Source: Mycolicibacterium rhodesiae JS60 (GTDB lineage Bacteria; Actinomycetota; Actinomycetes; Mycobacteriales; Mycobacteriaceae). Taken from it: a stretch of 64,000 bases of DNA. A program made the position numbers and the translations under genes. Below, piece after piece: positions 32,439 through 41,090 of this stretch. The notes under the pieces were generated by a model. That model did not search any database. It was not told where the DNA came from and saw nothing but the letters and a program-made list of their open reading frames with translations. The stretch is from the NCBI GenBank assembly GCA_000230935.2, contig AGIQ01000001.1, positions 1,302,001 through 1,366,000 of the forward strand, given 5' to 3'. Position 1 is the stretch's first letter; every line of letters starts with the position of its first letter.

Positions 32439-34117
32439 CCTACGTCATCACCCAGTCATGCTGCAGCGACGCGTCATGCGTGCCCACCTGCCCGGTCGAC
32501 TGCATCCATCCCACACCCGACGAACCCGGCTACATGAACGCCGAGCTGCTCTACATCGATCCCGACACGTGCATCGATTGCTCGGCGTGTGTGCAGGCAT
32601 GTCCGGTGGACGCCATCGTCTCCGACGACGAACTCGCCCCGGACATGCAGTCATTTCTTCGCCTCAACGAGGACTACTACCAACGGCGCCCACGCCTGAC
32701 GGTGTCCGCCGTCCGCGGCGGGTCCCCACACGTGTGGCCGGGCCTGGCAGGAGCGCGGATCGCCGTCGTCGGCTCCGGCGCGGCCGGCAGCTACGCGGCG
32801 GCCATGCTCCTGGAGAGCGGAGCCCAAGTGGACGTCTACGAGCGGTTGCTGACGCCGCTGGGCCTGATCCGCTTTGGCGTGGCCCCCGACCACGCATCGA
32901 CCAAAGCCGTCAGTTCAGTGTTTCCCTATCAAGGGCAAAAGCCCGGTCTGACACTGCATCTCGGTGTCGAGGTCGGCAAGCACATCAGTCACGCCGAGCT
33001 GCTCCAGCATCACCACGCGGTGCTCTACGCGGTCGGGGCCAGCTCTGACCGTCGGCTCGACATCGCCGGAGAGAACCTTCCCGGAAGTCACTCGGCCACC
33101 GACTTCGTGGCCTGGTACAACGGGCACCCCGACGCCAGCGGACTGACGTTCGACCTGTCGTCGGAGCGGGCAGTGGTCGTCGGTAACGGCAATGTGGCAC
33201 TGGACGTGGCTCGCATCCTCGTTACCGATCCAGACATGCTGGCGCACACCGACATTGCCGACCATGCCCTCGAGGCGTTGCGGAAATCAGCGGTTCGTGA
33301 GGTGGTGGTCCTCGGCCGGCGCGGACCGGTTCAGGCTGCCTATTCGACGCCGGAACTCATGGGGCTGTTGTCCAACCCCGGCTTCGACGTCGTGGCACTG
33401 CCCGATGAGGTGGCGCTCGACGTGCACAGCCGTGCTTCTTTGGATCGCGCTGACACCGAAGCGGACCTTCGGCGCAAGGCTGAACTGGCCGAGCAGCTGG
33501 CCGCCATGCACCCCGCACCCGGTCGTCGTCGCATCGTTCTGCGGTACTTGCTCTCGCCGATCGAACTGCGGGGAACCGACCGCGTCGAAGAGGTGCGGGT
33601 GGTCCACAACCGGATCGTGGTGGGAGACGGCGAGTCGCTGACGGCCGAGCCCACCGATCGGGTGACCAGCCTGCGGGCAGGGTTGGTGCTGCGGTCAGTG
33701 GGATACCGCGGCGAACCGATCGCCGACCTACCGTTCGATGCTGCCAGTGCCACCATTCCGAATGAGTTCGGCAGGGTGATGGGGATGGCCGGCACCTATG
33801 TGGCGGGCTGGATCAAACGGGGTCCCAGCGGGATGATCGGCACCAACAAGCAGTGCGCCGCGGACACCATTACCCGCCTCGCCGAGGATTTCAGCGCCGG
33901 CCGCCTCTCTGCGCCGACCGGCGACGCGCAGGCGCTGGCGGCGCTGTTGGCCGGGCGCTGTGGATATCAGGCCGGACTCGCCGGGTGGAACCGCATCGAT
34001 GCGGCCGAGCGAGCTGCCGGTGCTGCAACGGGCCGCCCCCGCGTCAAGATCGTCGATCCTGCAGAACTGTTGGCGCTGGCCGAGGAATCGGCGATCCTGG
34101 CAGTCAGCAAGGGATAA
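32435..34117 (+). CDS. fprB: Ferredoxin-NADP reductase with N-terminal ferredoxin domain (FprB-like)
   Basis: This is a 560-residue fusion. The N-terminal 65 residues are a 7Fe/8Fe-type ferredoxin domain with C-x4-C-x3-CPVDC and CIDCSACVQACPVD cluster ligands. The remainder is an adrenodoxin-reductase-like flavoprotein with FAD motif VVGSGAAGSYAA near 110 and NADPH motif VVGNGNVALDVARIL near 247. This layout matches mycobacterial FprB. It would pass electrons from NADPH to P450 ferredoxins. The genetic overlap with a P450 is notable because housekeeping fprB is usually separate, so this may be a pathway-specific paralogue; the symbol is by resemblance. Confidence 0.9.
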   Translation: MTYVITQSCCSDASCVPTCPVDCIHPTPDEPGYMNAELLYIDPDTCIDCSACVQACPVDAIVSDDELAPDMQSFLRLNEDYYQRRPRLTVSAVRGGSPHVWPGLAGARIAVVGSGAAGSYAAAMLLESGAQVDVYERLLTPLGLIRFGVAPDHASTKAVSSVFPYQGQKPGLTLHLGVEVGKHISHAELLQHHHAVLYAVGASSDRRLDIAGENLPGSHSATDFVAWYNGHPDASGLTFDLSSERAVVVGNGNVALDVARILVTDPDMLAHTDIADHALEALRKSAVREVVVLGRRGPVQAAYSTPELMGLLSNPGFDVVALPDEVALDVHSRASLDRADTEADLRRKAELAEQLAAMHPAPGRRRIVLRYLLSPIELRGTDRVEEVRVVHNRIVVGDGESLTAEPTDRVTSLRAGLVLRSVGYRGEPIADLPFDAASATIPNEFGRVMGMAGTYVAGWIKRGPSGMIGTNKQCAADTITRLAEDFSAGRLSAPTGDAQALAALLAGRCGYQAGLAGWNRIDAAERAAGAATGRPRVKIVDPAELLALAEESAILAVSKG

Positions 34118-34141
34118 CCGCGACTTTCCACGGAGGATGGC

Positions 34142-35734
34142 ATGGACCTGGAGACGCCGCTGCCGCGGTTGATTCGTGCTGCAGCCGAGCATGACCCGAG
34201 TGCGGTCTTTGTCGAGGAGGCCGGCACCGATGTCACGCAGACCTACGGACAGTTCGATGCCGCGGTGATGCAGTGGGCCGATGCGTTCCACGTCATCGGT
34301 GCGCGCGCCGAGTCGTTTGTGGCGACGATGCTGCCCACCTCGTTGGCTTCGTACTATGCCTGGCTGGGCCTGGCCTGGTTGCGAGCGGTCGAGGTGCCGA
34401 TCAACCCCGAGTTCGTCGGTCAGACGATGATCTATCCGCTGAATAATTCCAAGGCAGAGACTTTGGTCATTGCAGCGGAATACGTGGATCGTCTTGCCGC
34501 CATCTCGACAAGCCTGAATCACCTGAAAACCGTTGTGGTGGTGAACGCCAGTGAGTCGCTCCCCGACCTTCCCTGGCGGGTGGTCAGCGTGGAACAGTTC
34601 CTCGCCGAGGGCCGGCCCGCTCCCTACGCCGTCCCCCGGTACGACGATAGTCACGCCGTCATCTACACCTCCGGCACCACTGGTCCGTCCAAAGGTGTCC
34701 TGCAACCCTGGGTCAATCTGCACGGCATGGCCCAGGGAATCTTCCCGGACGAGCAGCCCGGAGAAACCAGCGGGGGAGCGGTGTACACGTGCTGGCCGAC
34801 GTTCCACAGCAGCGGCAAATTCGGCATGTGCATCGCTCCGCTGTTCGGCCTGCGGATGGTGTTCCGCCCGAAGTTCAGCCTGAGCCACTTTTGGTCGGAT
34901 GTTCGGCGGCACGGTGTCACCCACGCGCCGCTGCTGGTCGTCAGCGGACTGCTCATGGCGCAGCCGCCCCTTCCGGACGACCTCGACAATCCGCTGTTGA
35001 AGGTTGGCATGTACCCGCTGATCCCGGAATTCGAGGAATTCGGGCGGCGGTTCGGGGTGCGGGTCAGCGCTGGTTACGGGACCACAGAATCCGGGTGGGC
35101 GGTTACCACGGTGTCGCCGGCGAACCACCGGACCAATGGTCGGCCCAGTCCTGGATATCAGATCCGGATCGTCAACGAACATGGTGAAAGCCTGCCGCCC
35201 AATGAGGTGGGCGAGATCGTCGTGCGTCACGAGCTGCCGTGGCGGTTGAACAAGGGCTACTTGGGCATGCCCGAAGCCACCGCGGAGGCCTGGCGCGACG
35301 GGTGGTTCCACACCGGGGACGCCGGCAGGTTCGATGACGACGGCAACTTCTATTTCGTTGACAGGCTCAAAGACAGCTTGCGATGCCGCGGTCACAACGT
35401 CTCCTCATTCGAGGTGGAGGCCGAGGTATTGGCGCATCCTCAAGTCGCGGAGTGCGCATGCGTCGGCGTCCCGTCGGGGATCGCCTCCGACGACGACGCG
35501 GTGAAAGACGACGACATCAAGATCTTCGTCATCACGACACCGTCGGCCAGCCTCACCGCGCCGGAACTGATCGAGTTTCTCCGGCCCCGGATGGCGAAGT
35601 TCATGTTGCCCCGCTACGTCGAATTCATCGATAAGTTTCCGACGACGAGCAACGGCAAGGTCCGCAAGGCCGAGCTGCGGCAGCGGCCGGTTGGCAACTG
35701 CTGGGACAGAGGGGATGAGCGGACTCAGCGGTAG
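34142..35734 (+). CDS. Acyl-CoA synthetase (AMP-binding, CaiC/FadD-like)
   Basis: This is a 530-residue adenylate-forming ligase. The P-loop is YTSGTTGPSKGVLQ near 178, followed by the YGTTESGW motif, HTGDAGRFDDDGNFYFVDR and the C-terminal NGKVRK lysine. Its overall pattern resembles carnitine/crotonobetaine-CoA ligase-like proteins rather than long-chain FadD enzymes. The ATG at 34142 follows GGAGG. It is the last gene of the plus-strand operon and would activate the acid formed by the oxygenase/ALDH steps. It converges on the TetR gene ending at 35757. Confidence 0.92.
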   Translation: MDLETPLPRLIRAAAEHDPSAVFVEEAGTDVTQTYGQFDAAVMQWADAFHVIGARAESFVATMLPTSLASYYAWLGLAWLRAVEVPINPEFVGQTMIYPLNNSKAETLVIAAEYVDRLAAISTSLNHLKTVVVVNASESLPDLPWRVVSVEQFLAEGRPAPYAVPRYDDSHAVIYTSGTTGPSKGVLQPWVNLHGMAQGIFPDEQPGETSGGAVYTCWPTFHSSGKFGMCIAPLFGLRMVFRPKFSLSHFWSDVRRHGVTHAPLLVVSGLLMAQPPLPDDLDNPLLKVGMYPLIPEFEEFGRRFGVRVSAGYGTTESGWAVTTVSPANHRTNGRPSPGYQIRIVNEHGESLPPNEVGEIVVRHELPWRLNKGYLGMPEATAEAWRDGWFHTGDAGRFDDDGNFYFVDRLKDSLRCRGHNVSSFEVEAEVLAHPQVAECACVGVPSGIASDDDAVKDDDIKIFVITTPSASLTAPELIEFLRPRMAKFMLPRYVEFIDKFPTTSNGKVRKAELRQRPVGNCWDRGDERTQR

Positions 35735-35756
35735 GGCTTTGCCGTGCCCAATCCGG

Positions 35757-36416
35757 CTATTTCTGGGCGGCGCGCCGTTTGCCCGGCGATGGGGCCACGG
35801 CGTCGGGCCGAAACGCGGGCACCACCAGAGCGCGAATCATCTCCCGGTACATGGCCGTGGCGCCCTTGTCCTTGTTGAGAAGCGACATGAACATCAGGCC
35901 CAAGTTGGCCAGCCAGATGTGCAGCTGCCGCCGATCAAGCCCCGTTCGCATCTGACCTGTGCGCTCGGCTTCGTCGAGCAGCGGATCCCAAAACTCAGCG
36001 CTCAGCTCGGCCGCGGTGTCGGTCGAGCCGATGCGCAACGCAAAATCTGCTTCCTGGGGTGCCACCAAAAACCGGGTGAAGGGATCGCGATTTCCGTGCT
36101 CGGCCAGGTAGAGCAGCCCTTCGACCAGCGCATCCTCGAAATTTTCCTGCCGGGCCAGGAATTTGTGGGTTCTCGCGGTGAGCGCGCGCGAGTGTTCTTC
36201 GGTCAGCGCGACGAGCAATTCCTCCCGGTCGGCAAAGAACCGGTAGATGCTCGGCCGCGAGATCCCTGCTTCACGGGCGATGTCATCCATCGTCGTCTTG
36301 CGGATGCCGTGGCGTTGGATACACCGCTCGGCAGCACGCATCACGGCTTGTCGGCTGTGTTCAGCTGTTGATCCAGCCTTGCCTCGCCGAGGCCCCGCGC
36401 TGCGGATAGTTGTCAC
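35757..36416 (-). CDS. TetR-family transcriptional regulator
   Basis: This is a 219-residue regulator. The DNA-binding part reads TTMDDIAREAGISRPSIYRFF, with a helical effector domain behind and a basic tail. It is divergent from the amidohydrolase/DUF35/aldolase operon and lies between it and the 23-36 kb operon. Elements with CTGAC and CGGACAAAAA occur upstream of this operon (36599) and of the SDR and Rieske operons, so this protein is the best candidate to bind them. Its own promoter region at 36430-36460 holds a related CGGACAGAC segment on the minus strand. Confidence 0.88.
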   Translation of the reverse strand: MTTIRSAGPRRGKAGSTAEHSRQAVMRAAERCIQRHGIRKTTMDDIAREAGISRPSIYRFFADREELLVALTEEHSRALTARTHKFLARQENFEDALVEGLLYLAEHGNRDPFTRFLVAPQEADFALRIGSTDTAAELSAEFWDPLLDEAERTGQMRTGLDRRQLHIWLANLGLMFMSLLNKDKGATAMYREMIRALVVPAFRPDAVAPSPGKRRAAQK

Positions 36417-36598
36417 CGTCCTAGGTTACAAGACAACAAAGTCTGTCCGCTATATGACAACCGTGAGCTGTCCTCGTCCGCTCCCGGCTTCCAGCGAGTA
36501 GCCCGGTCGGCGGTCGGAAGGGGGCGAATTGGGCTATCGCCCTTGCCCTTTCAACATAGCTGCGACGTGCTTTGGATCACGCATTTGTGATCGGAATG

Positions 36599-36636
36599 CT
36601 GACAAACGGACAAAAAACGTTTGATATAGTGACGTT
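36599..36636 (+). promoter_or_regulatory. CTGACAAACGGACAAAAAA element before the amidohydrolase operon
   Basis: CTGACAAACGGACAAAAAAC at 36599-36618 matches the first half of the elements at 23150 and 23053. The downstream TGTCAG arm is not conserved; instead AACGT...ACGTT arms occur at 36617-36636 around TATAGT. It is a candidate promoter/operator for the gene at 36684. Confidence 0.5.
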
Positions 36637-36683
36637 AAGAGCTGTCGCGGTCATGCCTGCTCGCTTCCCTGGAGGAGGTATCG

Positions 36684-37529
36684 ATGGTCGATCGATTTCC
36701 GATGGTTGATGCCTGGATCAACCCGAACTTCCCGACCCGAGTCGTCGATCAGACCGTCGCCAAACTGTTTCCCGGCCTTGAGGAACGCCGTCGACGGGGG
36801 ACCTCCTTGGCCCAGTTGGTCGAAGAGATGGACGAGGCCGGGGTTGAGCGGGGTGTGTTGTGCGCCGGCTACCGTGGCGCCGACAACTATGGGTGGGTGG
36901 TGGACGCGATCGCCGCGCACCCTTCCCGCTTTGCTGGGTCGCTTGTTCTAGACCCTCGAAACGGCATGGATGCTGTCCGGGCGATCACCCGGGCCGTGCG
37001 CGATGACGGCTTCAAAATGGCGCGCGTCATGGCTTTGGAATGCCAACTGCCCTATGACCATTCCTACTACTTCCCGATCTACGCCAAGTGCGCCGAACTT
37101 GGCGTGCCGATCAGTGTGAACGTCGGAATCCCCGGGCCGCGGGTGCCCGGCCGCCATCAGGATCCGATCGCTTTGGACGAAGTGTGCTACTTCTTTCCCG
37201 AGCTGACGATCATCATGTCCCACGGGGGTGACCCATGGTCCGAGGTCTGCGTCAAGCTCATGTCAAAGTGGGAGAACCTCTACTACATGACATCGGCGTA
37301 CGCGCCGAGCAGGATCCCGGCCCCGGTGTTGCAGTATGCCGATGGGCGCGGTTCACACAAGGTGATGTGGGCCAGCGATTACCCGATACTCGAGTTCAAC
37401 AGGTGCCGATCAAGCATTGCCAAGATGCCGTTTTCCGATGAAAGTCGCCGCGCCGACTTCGCCTACCGCAATGCGTTGCGCGTTGTCTTCGGTGAGTCCT
37501 CGCCCGCCACGCTCACCGCGAGCGCATGA
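36684..37529 (+). CDS. Amidohydrolase-2 family protein lacking the N-terminal HxH
   Basis: This is a 281-residue TIM-barrel protein of the amidohydrolase/decarboxylase family (ACMSD-like, PF04909 type). The later metal-site residues look present: MSHGGDPW (His) and WASDYP (Asp). However, the N-terminal DxHxH that binds the metal in most members is DAWINP here. It may therefore have altered metal use or a non-canonical role. The ATG at 36684 has a strong GGAGGAGG ribosome site. It overlaps the DUF35 gene by ATGA, so it is coupled to the DUF35/aldolase pair and could act on their product. Confidence 0.82.
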   Translation: MVDRFPMVDAWINPNFPTRVVDQTVAKLFPGLEERRRRGTSLAQLVEEMDEAGVERGVLCAGYRGADNYGWVVDAIAAHPSRFAGSLVLDPRNGMDAVRAITRAVRDDGFKMARVMALECQLPYDHSYYFPIYAKCAELGVPISVNVGIPGPRVPGRHQDPIALDEVCYFFPELTIIMSHGGDPWSEVCVKLMSKWENLYYMTSAYAPSRIPAPVLQYADGRGSHKVMWASDYPILEFNRCRSSIAKMPFSDESRRADFAYRNALRVVFGESSPATLTASA

Positions 37530-37978
37530 CGGCGGGCACCGAGATGATGCCCCCGATCGACGGGTTCGAGGCGCTGGGTGTGCGGCCGGCGATCGAACCC
37601 GAGATGGAAGCATTCTGGGAGGCGGCCGCCAACGGCACCGTAGTGGTCGAACAGTGCAATGCCTGCGGTCTGCATGTCTTCCCGCTGCGCGGGCTGTGCC
37701 GACGGTGCCGGGGCCGATCGATGTCGTTGGTCGTCGTCGAACCGCCCGCCATCTTGTACTCCTACACGGTCAATCACCACCCGTGGGCGCCGGGGATGGA
37801 ACCGTATCCACTCGGCATCGTCGAGGTCCCGGGGCTGGACGGCATCCGATTCGTCGGACTTCTGGCCGGCTTCGATAACGAGCTAGAAATTGGACAGCCG
37901 GTCGGATTCGCCTTCCACAAGAGCAGCGCCATCGGCGGCCTGACCCGCTTGCACTTCACGCCATGGGAGCGTCGATGA
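37526..37978 (+). CDS. DUF35 Zn-ribbon/OB-fold protein, partner of the adjacent Ltp2-like protein
   Basis: This is a 150-residue protein with a Zn-ribbon (CNACG...CRRC, residues near 45-64) and an OB-fold. DUF35 proteins bind acyl-CoA and stabilise thiolase-like aldolases such as Ltp2, and hydratases in the ChsH1/ChsH2 complex of steroid side-chain degradation. ATGA overlaps at both ends (37526-37529 and 37975-37978) show strict coupling. The MaoC-like hydratase partner known from ChsH systems is not encoded nearby. Confidence 0.88.
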   Translation: MTAGTEMMPPIDGFEALGVRPAIEPEMEAFWEAAANGTVVVEQCNACGLHVFPLRGLCRRCRGRSMSLVVVEPPAILYSYTVNHHPWAPGMEPYPLGIVEVPGLDGIRFVGLLAGFDNELEIGQPVGFAFHKSSAIGGLTRLHFTPWERR

Positions 37979-39162
37979 GTCGCCGGTCAGCCTGGGCCCG
38001 CCCGATTATCTCCGGACTCGGATTCTCGGACGTCGGGCGACGACTGGGCCGCTCGAAGTATCAGCTGACCGTCGACGCGATCCTCGCCGCGGTCGACGAC
38101 GCGGGCCTGCAACTTGCCGACATCGACGGTATCGCGTGCTTTCCGAGTTCCGCGGTCGAGCTCAATCCCGGATTCAACGGCCCCGACCTCTACGAGGTCA
38201 TGGACGGGTTGGGCCTTGAAGTCAATTGGCATCTCGGCACCTCGCAAGGACCAGCCCAATTCATGTCTGTCATCGCCGCGGCCACAGCGGTGTCCGCGGG
38301 GCTGTGCCGCCACGCCGTCGTCTTCCGCACCACCACCGAGGCGACCGCGCAAGGCGGCGGGCGGAGAGGCGGCCTCGGCACCCAAGGTGCGCAGACGGAG
38401 GGCGTGCTCTCCTCGCTGCTCGCGTCCGGAGCGGTGTCAGCAGCGAACTGGACGGCCTTCTATCTCAGACGGCACATGCATGAATATGGTACAAAGCGCG
38501 AACATCTCGGGGCGATCGCGGTTACCGAGCGGGCCTATGCCGCGTTGAACCCGCGGGCAGTGCTCCGCTCGGCACTGACCATGGACGACTATCTCGACGC
38601 CAGGGTCATTTCGTCGCCGCTGTGCCTGTTCGACTGCGACCTTCCGGTCGACGGTTCGGTAGCCGTCGTCGTGTCTGCGCCCGAAACCGCTGCCGACGTG
38701 CGGCATTCGGCGACGATCGAAGCCGTCGGCACGGCAATGCGCCATCGCCCATACTGGGAGCATTGGCCCGACCTGACTTCGATGGCCACCCATGATGCGG
38801 CAGAACACATGTGGTCCCAAACCGACTTACGGCCAGGCGATGTCGACGTCGCCCAAATCTATGACGCGTTCAGCCCATTCGTCATCTTCTGGTTGGAAGC
38901 ACTCGGCTTCTGCGGCCGCGGTGAGGGTGGTTCATTCGTGGAAGGCGGCGCGCGCATCGGGCCGGGTGGGTGCTTGCCGACGAATACCTGGGGCGGTCAG
39001 CTCTCCGGCGGACGGCTGCACGGCTGGGGCTTCCTCGCCGAGGCGCTGCACCAACTGTGGGGCAGCGCCGATGCCCGGCAGGTCGACGGCACCGAGGTCG
39101 TCGTGGTCGGAGTCGGTGGCGGGGCATCGGCCAGCTCGATGCTGTTGACCCGGGGATCGTGA
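37975..39162 (+). CDS. Thiolase-fold lipid-transfer-type protein, Ltp2-like retro-aldolase
   Basis: This is a 395-residue thiolase-superfamily protein. The nucleophilic Cys of true thiolases is missing from the HLGTSQGPAQF region, and the usual GHP motif is absent. Instead it carries VAQIYDAFSPF and GFCGRGEGG, very close to Ltp2, whose catalytic tyrosines cleave a beta-hydroxy acyl-CoA in retro-aldol fashion. It is coupled to its DUF35 partner, supporting an aldolase complex releasing acetyl- or propionyl-CoA. ATG 37975 is preferred over 37963 because of the ATGA overlap. Confidence 0.86.
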   Translation: MSRRSAWARPIISGLGFSDVGRRLGRSKYQLTVDAILAAVDDAGLQLADIDGIACFPSSAVELNPGFNGPDLYEVMDGLGLEVNWHLGTSQGPAQFMSVIAAATAVSAGLCRHAVVFRTTTEATAQGGGRRGGLGTQGAQTEGVLSSLLASGAVSAANWTAFYLRRHMHEYGTKREHLGAIAVTERAYAALNPRAVLRSALTMDDYLDARVISSPLCLFDCDLPVDGSVAVVVSAPETAADVRHSATIEAVGTAMRHRPYWEHWPDLTSMATHDAAEHMWSQTDLRPGDVDVAQIYDAFSPFVIFWLEALGFCGRGEGGSFVEGGARIGPGGCLPTNTWGGQLSGGRLHGWGFLAEALHQLWGSADARQVDGTEVVVVGVGGGASASSMLLTRGS

Positions 39163-39212
39163 TATCGCGGGTGCCTCAACCCGTTTCGCCGGCCCCCATC
39201 GCGTATTGACAC

Positions 39213-39229
39213 GAGTCTTGACAAGACTC
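39213..39229. promoter_or_regulatory. Perfect palindrome GAGTCTTGACAAGACTC
   Basis: This 17-base sequence is a perfect inverted repeat (8-base arms around one base). It lies 77 bases before the membrane-protein gene at 39306. It contains TTGACA (39218-39223), a possible -35, and a second TTGACA occurs just upstream at 39206-39211. Probably a transcription-factor site; the regulator is not obvious. Confidence 0.55.
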
Positions 39230-39305
39230 ACTGGGCACTCGATGCTGACACAAGTACAAATGTCGTCACAACGTCACATCGCCGAATTGGTTCAAAGGAG
39301 GCCTG

Positions 39306-40094
39306 GTGGTCAACGCGACGATTCAGCGCATGTGCACGTGGGCGGCGCCGGCTTGCACGGTGATCTTCTTTTTCGGTTTCATCGTGTCCGGTTTCATCGT
39401 GCCGCCGCATCCAACGGCTGGTGCCGAGCAGATCGCGAGCTTCTACTCGGAGAACACCACCGCGATTCGCGCGGGCCTGGTGATCATGTGTTTTGCCGGT
39501 CCACTATGGATCATCTGGAGCGCGGTGATGAGCGTTCAGATGATGCGGATAGAGGGGCGATTCGCGCCGATGGCACTCGCTCAGTTGGGTTTGGGCGCCT
39601 GCGCGTGCATCGAATTCATCATGCCGGTCTACTTCTGGCTGACAGCGTCTTATCGAAACCGCTCGCCCGAACTCCAACTGATGCTGAGCGACATGGGCTG
39701 GCTGCCGTTCGACGGTTTCGTCTGGACCATCATTTTCCAGAATATTTTGATCGGTATCGCGGTGCTCATCGACAAGCGTGCTGTGCCGATATTTCCCCGC
39801 TGGTACGCCTACCTCAGTTTTTGGGCCGCGGTGCTGTACATCCCGTCGGGCACCAATGTGTTCTTCAAGTCCGGACCCATCGCGTGGAATGGTGCAATCT
39901 CGTGGTGGGTGCTGCTTACGGCGATTTTCGGCTGGCTGATGGCCACCACGTATCTGTTGCTCGTCGCCATCAAACGGCAGGAGGCCGAAGCGATTTCGGC
40001 CGTGCCAGTGCCGTCGTCCGGAACTGATGATGTTCACGACAGACTGGCCTCCGTCGAGGCGCAGCTCGCCGCACTCATCCGAGTTAGCCGGTGA
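39306..40094 (+). CDS. Six-helix membrane protein, third paralogue
   Basis: This is a 262-residue membrane protein related to those at 3368 and 15261, with IFPRWYAYLSF and PIAWNG in matching positions. The start is GTG 39306 with a strong AAAGGAGG ribosome site. About six hydrophobic segments are followed by a C-terminal polar tail (coiled-coil-like VHDRLASVEAQLAALI). It has its own promoter region with a perfect palindrome. Function unknown. Three divergent copies in 40 kb, each next to different oxygenase or acyl-CoA modules, suggest substrate-specific versions of one function. Confidence 0.8.
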   Translation: MVNATIQRMCTWAAPACTVIFFFGFIVSGFIVPPHPTAGAEQIASFYSENTTAIRAGLVIMCFAGPLWIIWSAVMSVQMMRIEGRFAPMALAQLGLGACACIEFIMPVYFWLTASYRNRSPELQLMLSDMGWLPFDGFVWTIIFQNILIGIAVLIDKRAVPIFPRWYAYLSFWAAVLYIPSGTNVFFKSGPIAWNGAISWWVLLTAIFGWLMATTYLLLVAIKRQEAEAISAVPVPSSGTDDVHDRLASVEAQLAALIRVSR

Positions 40095-40204
40095 CTTCAC
40101 GCCCGCTGCACGAACGACTGCGATGGTAGGCGGGGCTGGTACAAATCAATGCCATGCCAGGAGAAGGCTGCAACCAACGTCCATGGCGAACCCGGCAGAT
40201 CCTG

Positions 40205-41083
40205 CTAACTGCCTGTCGCTTGGCGCACGCGCGGGTCGCCGACGGGTTGCAGGCCGCCGCGCAGAACCGGACCGAAGTGCGTGTGTACGTCGTCGATCGT
40301 GTCTGCATCTGCCGGGCCGGCGAATTCGCTGAGGTCTGGATGCGTCATGACGACGAGCTTGTCGCCGCGCCGCTGAATCACCTGCCCGGTGACATCGGCA
40401 GAGAGGTCACTGAGCAGATAGCCGACGATTGGCGCATTCTGCTCGGGAGTTGGTATGCCGCTCAATGGGATTGGGCTGCCCACGGTCATCGCGGTCTCGG
40501 CGACGGGTGAGTAGGCGTTGACGCGAACCCCATGGTCGCGTAGGTCGATGGCCCAGCTGTAGGTCAGCGACGAAAGCGCACCCTTGGTCGCGCCATACAC
40601 CCCAAGCTGAGTCAGCCCCAGCTGCGCCGACGACGTGATGTTGACGATACTGCCGTGACGCTTGTCGACCATTCTTTTCATCGCCTGAACGCCGACGAAC
40701 GCGCTGCCCATCAGATTCACGGTGACGATCGAGCGGATCGTGTCCTCGTCGGTCAGCCACGGCTGTTCAACACGGTGCACGCCCGCATTGTTCACCAGGC
40801 CGTCGATTCCGCCAAAGCTGTTGACGCACAGCTCCACAATGCTGGTGGCAGCGTCCCAGTCCGCTACCGAGCAGCCGATCGAAACTGCGGAGCCGCCGGC
40901 TGAGGTGATGTCGTCGGCCACCGCGGCCGCCGCGGTGGGATCGAGGTCGTTGACGACGACGTCGGCCCCGTTGGCTCCGGCGTAGACCGCATAAGCACGG
41001 CCGAGTCCGGCACCTGCGCCGGTCACGACAATACGTTTGCCGGCCAGCGGGAGTGTTAGCCGTCCGGCCTGTGCGTCGATCAT
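40205..41083 (-). CDS. SDR family oxidoreductase, hydroxyacyl-CoA dehydrogenase-like
   Basis: This is a 292-residue short-chain dehydrogenase. The cofactor motif is TGAGAGLGRAYA, NNAG is present, and the catalytic site is YGATKGA after the ITSSAQLG Ser. The C-terminal 60 residues form an extra tail with DVHTHFGPVL, which resembles the SDR domains of peroxisomal-type multifunctional hydroxyacyl-CoA dehydrogenases. It is the last gene of the P450-ferredoxin-SDR minus-strand operon and could oxidise the alcohol made by that P450. It ends opposite the membrane-protein gene at 40094. Confidence 0.9.
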   Translation of the reverse strand: MIDAQAGRLTLPLAGKRIVVTGAGAGLGRAYAVYAGANGADVVVNDLDPTAAAAVADDITSAGGSAVSIGCSVADWDAATSIVELCVNSFGGIDGLVNNAGVHRVEQPWLTDEDTIRSIVTVNLMGSAFVGVQAMKRMVDKRHGSIVNITSSAQLGLTQLGVYGATKGALSSLTYSWAIDLRDHGVRVNAYSPVAETAMTVGSPIPLSGIPTPEQNAPIVGYLLSDLSADVTGQVIQRRGDKLVVMTHPDLSEFAGPADADTIDDVHTHFGPVLRGGLQPVGDPRVRQATGS

Positions 41084-41090
41084 CGTCTCG

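Noticed and set aside
31029-35395. Long minus-strand open frames opposite the P450, reductase and ligase genes
   Set aside because: Real motifs (heme-binding Cys, P-loop, Rossmann folds) are all on the plus strand; the minus frames are shadows.
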